A stretch of 5,690 nt of DNA, from the NCBI GenBank assembly GCA_934215995.1, contig CAKQBC010000173.1, forward strand, positions 1 to 5,690. Reading direction: 5' to 3'. Every line of letters begins with the position of its first letter. Positions within the stretch are counted from its first letter, which is position 1. The translations under genes and the position numbers were made by a program. Origin of the DNA: an uncultured Bacillus sp. GTDB taxonomy: Bacteria > Bacillota > Bacilli > Bacillales > DSM-1321. The notes below the pieces were generated by a model, which saw nothing but the letters and a program-made list of their open reading frames with translations, was not told the DNA's origin and made no database searches. Below are positions 1 through 4,854 of the stretch, piece by piece.

Positions 1-16
1 GAGGAACGAACGAAGT

Positions 17-43
17 GAATAGCGAGCGCGATTGCTCTTATTC
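17..43 (-). other. Stem-loop in the leader downstream of the putative ssrA promoter
   Basis: On the minus strand GAATA pairs with TATTC and, inside that, GAGC pairs with GCTC around a six-base loop (AATCGC), with small unpaired positions between the two helices. It lies just downstream of the predicted transcription start near 58, so it would form in the 5' leader of the transcript leaving the left edge. No U-run follows, so it is not an intrinsic terminator. Its role is unknown; it could simply be part of a precursor leader removed by RNase P. Confidence 0.35.
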
Positions 44-64
44 AATTGTTGTTCTGTATTGCTT

Positions 65-92
65 ATTATAGCACACGCACTACAAAAATCAA
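65..92 (-). promoter_or_regulatory. Sigma-A type promoter, probably for ssrA (tmRNA)
   Basis: Minus strand: -35 TTGATT at 92-87, a 16-base spacer, and a perfect -10 TATAAT at 70-65 preceded by TG one base upstream (extended -10, TGCTATAAT). The predicted start is about position 58 and transcription runs off the left edge. In Bacillus relatives ssrA follows smpB and has its own housekeeping promoter, so ssrA is the likely target. This is inference from gene order, since the tmRNA 5' end is not present in the window. Confidence 0.6.
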
Positions 93-134
93 TTAACAGG
101 TCTTGGGAACGAAGGAAACAAACCGCAGGGAGCG

Positions 135-602
135 TTATTGTTTCTGGCGGTCGCGGAAAGCTCGCTCGATGTCGCGTTTCGCCTCTTTCTTCTTGAGGTC
201 CTCGCGCTTGTCGTATTGCTTTTTCCCTTTTCCAAGCCCAATCAATACTTTGGCGAACCCATTTTTCAGGTATACCTTCAATGGGACAAGCGTGTAGCCC
301 TGCTCTTTCGTGATGCCGATCAGCTTGTTGATTTCACGCTTATGCAACAGCAGCTTGCGGACACGCAACGGGTCATGGTTGAACCTGTTCCCTTGTTCAT
401 ATGGGCTGACGTGCATATTGTACAAGTATACCTCCCCATTCTGGATGCGGGCATGGGCATCCTTCAGGTTCAGCCTTGAATTGCGGATCGACTTGATTTC
501 TGTCCCCTGCAGCACGATTCCGGCTTCATATGTTTCTTCTATAAAATAATCATGGTATGCCTTTTTGTTTTGGGCGACTTGCTTGCCCATTCCTTTAGCC
601 AT
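135..602 (-). CDS. smpB: SsrA (tmRNA)-binding protein SmpB
   Basis: SmpB binds the tRNA-like domain of tmRNA and brings it to the empty A site of stalled ribosomes for trans-translation in the cytoplasm. The 155-residue product has the family's usual length. It carries the N-terminal segment with [19 protein letters not shown] (residues 11-29), the QGTEIKSIR block (32-40), the [10 protein letters not shown] block (63-72), and the [14 protein letters not shown] stretch (115-128). The C-terminal tail from about residue 129 is rich in Lys and Arg; this tail is known to enter the mRNA channel and is needed for tagging. The ATG at 602 is preceded by AGGAGGA (615-609) at a six-base spacing. Unlike the tight est-rnr junction, smpB is 349 bases from rnr, with a mobile-element-like insertion between them. 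It ends 42 bases before the probable ssrA promoter. Confidence 0.97.
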   Translation of the reverse strand: MAKGMGKQVAQNKKAYHDYFIEETYEAGIVLQGTEIKSIRNSRLNLKDAHARIQNGEVYLYNMHVSPYEQGNRFNHDPLRVRKLLLHKREINKLIGITKEQGYTLVPLKVYLKNGFAKVLIGLGKGKKQYDKREDLKKKEAKRDIERAFRDRQKQ

Positions 603-608
603 GTAACA

Positions 609-615
609 TCCTCCT
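609..615 (-). promoter_or_regulatory. smpB ribosome-binding site
   Basis: AGGAGGA on the minus strand lies six bases before the ATG at 602. It supports that start over the internal Met at codon 5. A second ATG overlaps the end of this Shine-Dalgarno sequence but is out of frame. Confidence 0.85.
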
Positions 616-658
616 GACTCCTGAAACGATAGTATCTCTAGTGATAATGATAACTGAA

Positions 659-683
659 AGAGAGCCTAAGTGAAAGGCTCTCT
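659..683 (-). terminator. Terminator-like hairpin, smpB-proximal copy
   Basis: A nine-base-pair perfect stem, AGAGAGCCT (659-667) with AGGCTCTCT (675-683), closes a seven-base loop. Read on the minus strand it is followed only by TTTCAG, so the U-run is poor; it may attenuate rather than terminate transcription into smpB. It is nearly identical, in direct orientation and including the asymmetric loop, to the hairpin at 921-946. Confidence 0.5.
660..682 (+). repeat. Left copy of direct repeat (putative target duplication)
   Basis: Reads GAGAG, CCTAAGT, G, AAAGGCTCTC on the plus strand. The partner at 921-946 has TA inserted after GAGAG and TT in place of the single G. Both copies are self-complementary hairpins with the same loop sense. 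Confidence 0.65.
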
Positions 684-684
684 C

Positions 685-698
685 AGACTGTTGACAAA
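685..698 (+). repeat. Left terminal inverted repeat of the MITE-like element
   Basis: AGACTGTTGACAAA matches the reverse complement of 907-920 at 11 of 14 positions, including the uninterrupted GACAAA core. It lies directly inside the left hairpin copy. Confidence 0.5.
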
Positions 699-727
699 CG
701 CTTGCATTCTTTGTTGCTTGCCCGGCT

Positions 728-753
728 CGTCCGCTCATGAAGTGAACAGGACG
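728..753. repeat. Small inverted repeat inside the MITE-like element
   Basis: CGTCC (728-732) pairs with GGACG (749-753) around a 16-base loop that contains a further TCA/TGA match. It is directly followed by GCTTA (753-757), which can pair with TAAGC (763-767), so several alternative hairpins overlap here. No coding potential is visible. Confidence 0.4.
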
Positions 754-759
754 CTTATC

Positions 760-800
760 ACGTAAGCATTGTCGCAGGAAGCGACGCTTTTAGCTTACGT
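760..800. repeat. Two-tier palindrome inside the MITE-like element
   Basis: A perfect eight-base inverted repeat, ACGTAAGC (760-767) with GCTTACGT (793-800), encloses a second perfect inverted repeat, GTCGC (771-775) with GCGAC (781-785), around the five-base loop AGGAA. The two helices would form one long interrupted hairpin in RNA or a cruciform in DNA. No U-run follows on either strand, so it is not an intrinsic terminator. Confidence 0.6.
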
Positions 801-906
801 TCTTTAATTGTTCTATTCGCGTCTTCTAGGGTCTCGGCGCGCCTCGACTGACAAACATTTTCAATCAGTCTTAGGTGCAATTAAAAAGATAATGCTTAAA
901 ATTGAA

Positions 907-920
907 TTTGTCTACATACT
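907..920 (-). repeat. Right terminal inverted repeat of the MITE-like element
   Basis: On the minus strand AGTATGTAGACAAA matches the left end (685-698) at 11 of 14 positions. It abuts the right hairpin copy exactly, mirroring the left side. Confidence 0.5.
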
Positions 921-946
921 GAGAGTACCTAAGTTTAAAGGCTCTC
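921..946 (-). terminator. Terminator-like hairpin after rnr; right copy of direct repeat
   Basis: GAGAG (921-925) pairs with CTCTC (942-946) and CCT (928-930) with AGG (939-941), leaving a two-base bulge (926-927) and an eight-base loop. It starts five bases past the rnr stop codon, where a terminator would be expected, but on the minus strand the following bases (AGTATGTAGA) are not U-rich. If the MITE model is right, this or the 660-682 copy is the original hairpin and the two have diverged since insertion. Confidence 0.45.
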
Positions 947-951
947 CCTTA

Positions 952-3303
952 TTAGCGTTTTTTCTTGCGCTTTGCTTTCGGCGCGTTTTCGAAAAACTTT
1001 TTGTTTTTCTTAGGCTTTTTCCCGCTCTTTGGTTTGTCGTCCTTCTTGCGTTTGCGGGACCGCCCTTCACCGCTTCCGGATGGGCTTTTCCCACGGCCTT
1101 TCCGGTCGCCGCGGCTTCCGGCTTTGAATACACGCGTTTCGTTATTGTCGCGCCTTCTCGTATTCTTCATGCCTGCCACTTCGAAATCGATGGCGCGTTC
1201 GTCTTTATCCACGTTGATGACCTTCACCGTGATTTCATCGCCGATGCGGAAAACTTTTGCCGTCCGTTCCCCGATCATCGCCAGATGGCGCTCGTCGAAA
1301 CGGTAATAGTCATCATTCATCGCACTTACATGGACGAGCCCTTCAATTGTGTTCGGAAGCTCGACGAACATACCGAAGTTCGTGACTGAACTGATGATGC
1401 CGTCGTATTCCTCCCCGACTTTATCGAGCATGTATTCAGTTTTCTTCAGATCATCGGTTTCACGTTCGGCATCAACCGCACGTCTTTCACGCTTCGATGT
1501 ATGGTCGGCAATCTCCGGAAGCAACGCATTCCATTTTTCCCGTGTCCCACTATCAAGCTTGCCCTCAATCAGATAGGTGCGGATAAGCCTGTGGACAATC
1601 AAGTCCGGATAGCGGCGGATCGGCGATGTGAAATGCGTATAGAATTCTGTCGACAATCCGAAGTGCCCAAGGCTTTCCGGATCGTACTTCGCCTGCTGCA
1701 TCGAACGGAGCATAACAGTAGAAATCACCATTTCTTCCGGCTTTCCTTCAACCGCTTCGATGATTTCCTGCAAGGCTCTCGGGTGGACGGAATTTGCTTT
1801 TCCTTTCACCACATAACCGAAATTCGTGATGAATTCGAAGAATCGCTGCAGCTTCTCTTCTTTCGGATCTTCGTGGATCCGGTACAGAAACGGCACTTCC
1901 ATCCAGTGGAAATGCTCTGCAACTGTTTCGTTCGCGACGAGCATGAACTCTTCGATCAATTTTTCGGCTACAGACCGTTCACGCAGCACCACATCAATCG
2001 GTTGGCCTTCTTCATCGACGACCACTTTCGATTCCTTGAAATCAAAATCGATTGCGCCCCGGCGCATGCGTTTGTTCCGCAGGATTTCAGCCAGCTTCTC
2101 CATTCTCTCGAACATCGGGACAAGCGGTTCATATTTGCTGCGAAGCTCCTCATCCTGGTCGACGAGGATTTTATTCACATCGGAATACGTCATTCGTTCC
2201 GTTGTTTTGATGACACTTTGGAAAATCTCGTGTTTTACGACTGTCCCTTCGGCATCGATTTCCATATCGCAGGATAACGTCAGCCTGTCGACTTTCGGAT
2301 TCAGGGAACAGATTCCGTTTGACAGCCGGTGCGGAATCATCGGAATTACGCGGTCCACCAAATATACACTGGTTCCCCGATCATATGCTTCCCTGTCAAT
2401 CGGGCTGCCTTCTGTCACATAATGGCTTACATCAGCAATATGTACGCCCAGCTTATAGTTACCATTCTCCAGCCGGGTCACTGTGACGGCATCATCCAAG
2501 TCCTTTGCATCAGCGCCATCGATTGTCACGATGGTTTCTTCGCGCAGGTCACGGCGGTCTTTCAAGTCTGATTCGTCGATTGTCTCAGGCGTCTCTGTCG
2601 CCTGCTTCAGCACATCCTCCGGGAATTCAAGCGGCAGGCCGTTGCTGTGAATGATTGAAAGGATGTCCACTCCAGGATCATTTTTATGGCCCAAGATCTG
2701 GATGATTTTCCCCTCAGCGCTGGCTCTTCCTTCCGGATAAGCAGTCAGCTTCACAACTACCTTATGTCCTTCGACAGCCCCCATATTCGCTGTTTTCGGG
2801 ATAAAAATATCATTCGTAATTTTCTTATCATCCGGAATTACGAAACCAAAATGCTTGCTTTCTACATACGTTCCGACAACTTCCTGCAACCCGCGCTCGA
2901 GGATTTTTTCTACGCTTCCCTCGCGCCTTGATCCCGAGCTAGTCGAAGAGACCCGCACCAGTACAATATCCCCGTGCATGCTGTTTTTCGTTTCATTGGG
3001 CGGGATAAAAATATCATCCATGCCCGGCTCTTCAGGCGTCACGAAGGCAAACCCTTTTGCATGCGCAGTCAGCTTTCCGCGGATCAGATTCATCTTTTCC
3101 GGCATGCCGTAGCGGTTGCTTCTTGTCCGGACCACAAGGCCCTGCTCTTCCATTTTCACAAGTGCCTTCACGAAGCTCTTGAATTCGCTGGACTCCTCAA
3201 TGCCCAATACCTCTTCAAGCTCCTGGACCGTCATCGGCTTATACGATTCTTCCTTCATGAATGCCAGCAGTTTGTCGAAATAAAAACGGATTTGTTCATC
3301 CAT
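952..3303 (-). CDS. rnr: Ribonuclease R, 3'-5' exoribonuclease
   Basis: RNase R degrades structured RNA from the 3' end in the cytoplasm, including rRNA fragments and the non-stop mRNAs released by trans-translation. The 783-residue product has the full family layout: an N-terminal winged-helix region (about 1-75), two cold-shock-type OB folds (about 80-210), the RNB catalytic domain (about 250-580), an S1 domain (about 631-711) and a Lys/Arg-rich, low-complexity tail (about 713-783). The catalytic motif [13 protein letters not shown] (261-273) supplies the metal-binding aspartates D262, D268, D270 and D271 by comparison with E. coli RNase II and RNase R. A second RNB signature, [16 protein letters not shown] (557-572), is intact. 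The ATG at 3303 has GGGAGGT upstream at seven bases. It lies 30 bases after the esterase gene and is surely cotranscribed with it; its product works in the same pathway as smpB downstream. Confidence 0.97.
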   Translation of the reverse strand: MDEQIRFYFDKLLAFMKEESYKPMTVQELEEVLGIEESSEFKSFVKALVKMEEQGLVVRTRSNRYGMPEKMNLIRGKLTAHAKGFAFVTPEEPGMDDIFIPPNETKNSMHGDIVLVRVSSTSSGSRREGSVEKILERGLQEVVGTYVESKHFGFVIPDDKKITNDIFIPKTANMGAVEGHKVVVKLTAYPEGRASAEGKIIQILGHKNDPGVDILSIIHSNGLPLEFPEDVLKQATETPETIDESDLKDRRDLREETIVTIDGADAKDLDDAVTVTRLENGNYKLGVHIADVSHYVTEGSPIDREAYDRGTSVYLVDRVIPMIPHRLSNGICSLNPKVDRLTLSCDMEIDAEGTVVKHEIFQSVIKTTERMTYSDVNKILVDQDEELRSKYEPLVPMFERMEKLAEILRNKRMRRGAIDFDFKESKVVVDEEGQPIDVVLRERSVAEKLIEEFMLVANETVAEHFHWMEVPFLYRIHEDPKEEKLQRFFEFITNFGYVVKGKANSVHPRALQEIIEAVEGKPEEMVISTVMLRSMQQAKYDPESLGHFGLSTEFYTHFTSPIRRYPDLIVHRLIRTYLIEGKLDSGTREKWNALLPEIADHTSKRERRAVDAERETDDLKKTEYMLDKVGEEYDGIISSVTNFGMFVELPNTIEGLVHVSAMNDDYYRFDERHLAMIGERTAKVFRIGDEITVKVINVDKDERAIDFEVAGMKNTRRRDNNETRVFKAGSRGDRKGRGKSPSGSGEGRSRKRKKDDKPKSGKKPKKNKKFFENAPKAKRKKKR

Positions 3304-3333
3304 TTATACTACCTCCCTCTTCAAGGGTAGAAG

Positions 3334-4074
3334 CTATTCTTTCCAGTCTAATTGCTGCAGGAATGCATACACATCCTCATGCAGCTGCTCTTTTTCCTTA
3401 TCGAGCGTTATAACATGTCCAGATTCCTCATACCATTGCAGTTCTTTTTTTGAACTGTTTATTCCATTATATATAATGTTTGCACTTTCCGGGTCAATAA
3501 CCTGATCGTGCTTTCCCTGGGCTACAAATGTCGGGACCGTGATTCTATCGATAGATTCGCGGACACCGGCAATCAGGCCCTGCAACGCTTCAAGGGTCTC
3601 CATCGGCGCAATCTTATCCACTTCTTCTTCAATTTGCCCTGCAGGCTTCCCTTCCCGCTTTTTGAATTCCCTTGCGTAATCAAGGACGCCTTTATTCATA
3701 TCCTCCACGCTCCGGAATGACATCGGGGCACACATAGGTATAATTCCCTTTATAGGTACAGTGTAACCCAATTTCAAAGAAAATACGCCTCCAAGCGACA
3801 GCCCGGCAACGGCTATTTCATCATGCCCTTTACGCTTCAGATAATCATAGCCCATCAGGACATCCTTCCACCAGTCTTTAGGACCGTACTTCACAAGCTC
3901 TTCTGCCGGTGCGGCATGCCCTTTATATTGAGGGGCATGGCTCGTGTAGCCCCTTGTTTCCAGATAGCGCCCAAGCATCCGCACATCCGCGGAATTTCCC
4001 GTGAATCCATGCAATAATAAAACAGCCCTTTTTCCCCCTTCAAAGGTGAATGGTTCCGGCAATTTAATTTTCAT
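3334..4074 (-). CDS. est: Carboxylesterase, alpha/beta hydrolase (Est30/YvaK type)
   Basis: A serine carboxylesterase of the Geobacillus Est30 / B. subtilis YvaK kind, which hydrolyses short- to medium-chain acyl esters; its natural substrate is not settled. The product is 246 residues, with no signal peptide, so it should be cytoplasmic. Visible motifs are the oxyanion-hole segment LLHGFTG (20-26), the nucleophile elbow GLSLGG (91-96, Ser93), Asp190 in [10 protein letters not shown], and His220 in ESGHVITLD; the spacing matches the known Ser-Asp-His triad of the family. A cap region is likely between about 118 and 170. The ATG at 4074 is preceded by AAAGGGG at ten bases, a weaker and more distant site than those of its neighbours. 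It is the first gene of the est-rnr-smpB unit and is separated from secG by two terminators. Its conserved place beside trans-translation genes is known but unexplained. Confidence 0.93.
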   Translation of the reverse strand: MKIKLPEPFTFEGGKRAVLLLHGFTGNSADVRMLGRYLETRGYTSHAPQYKGHAAPAEELVKYGPKDWWKDVLMGYDYLKRKGHDEIAVAGLSLGGVFSLKLGYTVPIKGIIPMCAPMSFRSVEDMNKGVLDYAREFKKREGKPAGQIEEEVDKIAPMETLEALQGLIAGVRESIDRITVPTFVAQGKHDQVIDPESANIIYNGINSSKKELQWYEESGHVITLDKEKEQLHEDVYAFLQQLDWKE

Positions 4075-4136
4075 GTCTCTCTATCCCCTTTATATATCCG
4101 TCCACTTTGTTCGCTTCACTTGGCTGCTTGCCCTCC

Positions 4137-4165
4137 GTTATCCGAAATGATAAACAGCCTGTGAA
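4137..4165 (-). promoter_or_regulatory. Candidate sigma-A promoter for est-rnr-smpB
   Basis: Minus strand: -35 TTCACA (4165-4160, five of six to consensus), an exact 17-base spacer, and -10 GATAAC (4142-4137, four of six). The predicted start near 4130 would give a leader of about 56 bases before the est ATG. No better pair was found between the secG terminators and est. The -35 overlaps one copy of the GAATGCCAA direct repeat. Confidence 0.35.
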
Positions 4166-4201
4166 TGCCAATTGGCTCCACCCCAACAGCAGGAATGCCA
4201 A
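4153..4201. repeat. Pair of direct repeats AACAGC-n-GAATGCCAA
   Basis: AACAGC followed by GAATGCCAA occurs at 4153-4171 (four-base gap) and 4185-4201 (two-base gap); the GAATGCCAA cores are 30 bases apart. The first core runs into a perfect ten-base palindrome, GCCAATTGGC (4167-4176). The arrangement sits on and just upstream of the candidate est promoter, as an operator might, but no regulator is known. Confidence 0.45.
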
Positions 4202-4272
4202 CTGTCAGCCGTATCGCTTATATACTCATTTAAGCATTGTTTATGCTTTTAAGCCATCAATACGCTGTTGGG
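4182..4272 (-). repeat. Nested inverted-repeat block upstream of est
   Basis: CCCAACAGC (4182-4190) and GCTGTTGGG (4264-4272) are perfect nine-base complements 73 bases apart. On the minus strand the outer helix continues directly into GTATTG, which can pair with CGATAC (bases 4211-4216) using one wobble pair, and then encloses the hairpin AAGCAT/ATGCTT (4232-4237 and 4243-4248, loop of five). One arm carries a 20-base unpaired stretch. It may be a structured RNA element or a cluster of protein-binding palindromes; it does not match any riboswitch I can recognise. Confidence 0.4.
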
Positions 4273-4286
4273 AAATCCGCCCTTAC

Positions 4287-4302
4287 GGCACCCTATGGAG
4301 CC
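4287..4302. repeat. Small symmetric hairpin
   Basis: GGCACC (4287-4292) opposes GGAGCC (4297-4302) around a four-base loop, with one A-A mismatch in the middle of the stem. It lies between the second secG terminator and the nested repeat block. Function unknown. Confidence 0.3.
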
Positions 4303-4327
4303 TGAAGAAGAGAGATCTCAAGAGAAT

Positions 4328-4364
4328 AAAAAAGGCCATTCCCATTAAGAATAGAGAATAGGCC
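4328..4364 (-). terminator. Second, tandem terminator downstream of secG
   Basis: On the minus strand GGCC (4364-4361), a bulged base and ATTC pair with GAAT and GGCC (4341-4334), followed by a run of six T (4333-4328). The loop is large (14 bases) and has an alternative inner pairing. On the plus strand the hairpin is followed by ACGTATTTTT, so weak bidirectional action is possible. Confidence 0.6.
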
Positions 4365-4390
4365 ACGTATTTTTCCGCAATTGTGAAAAC

Positions 4391-4414
4391 AAAAAAACCA
4401 GCAATGGCTGGTTT
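4391..4414 (-). terminator. Intrinsic terminator of secG
   Basis: Minus strand: AAACCAGC (4414-4407 side) pairs perfectly with GCTGGTTT around a four-base loop, CATT, and runs into a stretch of seven T (4397-4391), then TTTT after one G. It begins 12 bases past the secG stop codon. This is the best intrinsic terminator in the window. Confidence 0.9.
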
Positions 4415-4426
4415 CATCGATTCGGA

Positions 4427-4660
4427 TTACATTGCCAAATATGCAAGCGCAATGGTAAGGCCGAAGAAAAGTACGGATAGGACAATCGTAATTCTGTGAA
4501 GAACCAAGTCTATTCCGCGTGCTTTCTGTTTACCGAATAATTGCTCCGCACCGCCGGAAATGGCACCGGAAAGACCTGCACTTTTCCCTGATTGAAGCAG
4601 AACAACTGCTATAAGTGCGATACTAACAATTACCAGAAGAACTGTGAGAAATGTATTCAC
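4427..4660 (-). CDS. secG: Preprotein translocase subunit SecG
   Basis: SecG is the small accessory subunit of the SecYEG channel and assists SecA-driven protein export across the cytoplasmic membrane. From the start chosen here the product is 77 residues, close to the 76 of B. subtilis SecG. It has two membrane segments (about 3-22 and 53-74) joined by the conserved cytoplasmic loop, which includes [21 protein letters not shown] longer reading frame begins with GTG at 4669, but that GTG is embedded in the Shine-Dalgarno sequence AGGAGGTG (4674-4667); the GTG at 4660, six bases further on, is the sensible start. The gene has its own promoter (4698-4726) and ends at a strong terminator, so it appears monocistronic although it keeps the conserved position next to est. 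Confidence 0.95.
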   Translation of the reverse strand: MNTFLTVLLVIVSIALIAVVLLQSGKSAGLSGAISGGAEQLFGKQKARGIDLVLHRITIVLSVLFFGLTIALAYLAM

Positions 4661-4666
4661 GCAGTC

Positions 4667-4674
4667 CACCTCCT
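4667..4674 (-). promoter_or_regulatory. secG ribosome-binding site that decides the start
   Basis: AGGAGGTG on the minus strand is a full match to the anti-Shine-Dalgarno sequence. It lies six bases before the GTG at 4660 and overlaps the upstream in-frame GTG at 4669, which therefore cannot serve as the start. Confidence 0.85.
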
Positions 4675-4697
4675 ACTTTCTTGACAATATTAGTTTA

Positions 4698-4726
4698 AAT
4701 GTACCATACCTTTACAAGATTAACAA
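4698..4726 (-). promoter_or_regulatory. secG promoter (sigma-A type, extended -10)
   Basis: Minus strand: -35 TTGTTA (4726-4721), a 17-base spacer, and -10 TACATT (4703-4698), preceded by TG one base upstream. Each hexamer matches consensus at four of six bases. The predicted start near 4691 gives a leader of about 30 bases before the GTG at 4660. Confidence 0.55.
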
Positions 4727-4739
4727 TCTATTTCGGACA

Positions 4740-4777
4740 TCGGCAGAATGAATCCGCATGCCGACAGGGCAGGATTC
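4740..4777. repeat. Overlapping inverted repeats between divergent promoters
   Basis: TCGGCA (4740-4745) pairs with TGCCGA (4759-4764), and GAATCC (4750-4755) with GGATTC (4772-4777); the two are interleaved, so only one hairpin could form at a time. They lie between the secG promoter and the promoter of the plus-strand gene. A regulatory role is possible but unproven. Confidence 0.3.
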
Positions 4778-4823
4778 CCCATGCAATCACCGGCCAAACA
4801 GGATTTTCCCGCTTCATGTAGGG

Positions 4824-4829
4824 TATAAT
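4824..4829 (+). promoter_or_regulatory. -10 element for the plus-strand membrane-protein gene
   Basis: A perfect TATAAT at 4824-4829, with a predicted start about 4836, just before the ribosome-binding site. No good -35 hexamer lies 16-18 bases upstream (GGATTT at 4801-4806 is the 17-base option). The overlapping GGGTAT (4821-4826) matches the -10 of sigma-B promoters, but a GTTTAA-like -35 at 12-15 bases is not clear either. Confidence 0.5.
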
Positions 4830-4840
4830 AAGGATAAGAG

Positions 4841-4848
4841 AGGAAGTG
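4841..4848 (+). promoter_or_regulatory. Ribosome-binding site that decides the start of the membrane-protein gene
   Basis: AGGAAGTG (seven of eight to AGGAGGTG) lies six bases before the ATG at 4855. An in-frame GTG at 4846 is part of this site and is therefore not the start. Confidence 0.75.
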
Positions 4849-4854
4849 GGCACA

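Larger units (their letters stand above)
660..946. mobile_element. MITE-like element flanked by duplicated hairpins
   Basis: A 238-base segment (683-920) lies between two direct copies of a palindromic sequence (660-682 and 921-946). The copies match at 22 of 23 positions once three extra bases in the right copy are allowed for. Just inside, 685-698 (AGACTGTTGACAAA) and the reverse complement of 907-920 (AGTATGTAGACAAA) agree at 11 of 14 positions, as terminal inverted repeats would. Because the hairpin loops match in direct but not inverted orientation, the hairpins look like a target duplication and the inner 14-mers like the element ends. There is no transposase gene, so the element would be non-autonomous. 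From memory, IS1182-family elements insert into palindromes with target duplications of variable length, which would fit; the family assignment is tentative. Confidence 0.5.
603..951. other. Gene-free rnr-smpB intergenic region
   Basis: No convincing coding sequence is present on either strand. From the smpB side it holds the smpB ribosome-binding site, an A/T-rich stretch, a terminator-like hairpin (659-683), a 238-base non-coding segment with internal palindromes (683-920), and a second copy of the hairpin (921-946) immediately after the rnr stop codon. No good -35/-10 pair for an smpB-specific promoter was found, so smpB probably depends on read-through from rnr. Confidence 0.8.
4075..4426. 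other. Gene-free secG-est intergenic region
   Basis: No supported gene lies here. From the secG side it holds two tandem terminators (4391-4414 and 4328-4364), a small hairpin (4287-4302), a nested inverted-repeat block (4182-4272), a pair of direct repeats (4153-4171 and 4185-4201), and a candidate promoter (4137-4165). The est ribosome-binding site follows. A possible 84-codon plus-strand reading frame (4107-4361) has no ribosome-binding site and crosses all these structures. Confidence 0.75.

Noticed and set aside
1..60. tmRNA (ssrA) within the window
   Set aside because: The characteristic tmRNA 5' end and tRNA-like sequences are absent; only a probable promoter and leader are present.
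642..656. Possible Fur box (TGATAAT-G-ATAACTG)
   Set aside because: Only the left half matches the 7-1-7 consensus; the right half is poor, and there is no clear promoter for it to regulate.
846..870. GACTGA/TCAGTC inverted repeat as a terminator
   Set aside because: It has only six pairs with a 13-base loop and no adjacent T-run, so it is too weak to call.
808..1389. 193-codon plus-strand open frame
   Set aside because: It runs antisense through the 3' end of rnr and into the non-coding element, has no ribosome-binding site and has a composition that mirrors the Lys/Arg-rich tail of RNase R on the other strand.
1501..2277. 258-codon plus-strand open frame
   Set aside because: It is entirely antisense to the RNB domain of rnr, which is unmistakably coding on the minus strand. 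The His/Phe/Arg-rich composition is typical of a shadow frame.
4107..4361. 84-codon plus-strand open frame in the secG-est gap
   Set aside because: It has no ribosome-binding site or recognisable similarity, and it crosses the nested repeats and a terminator hairpin that explain the sequence better.
4681..4710. Plus-strand promoter starting with TTGACA at 4681
   Set aside because: The -35 is perfect but the best -10 at a proper spacing (CATACC) is poor, it is about 145 bases from the gene, and it overlaps the better secG promoter on the other strand.
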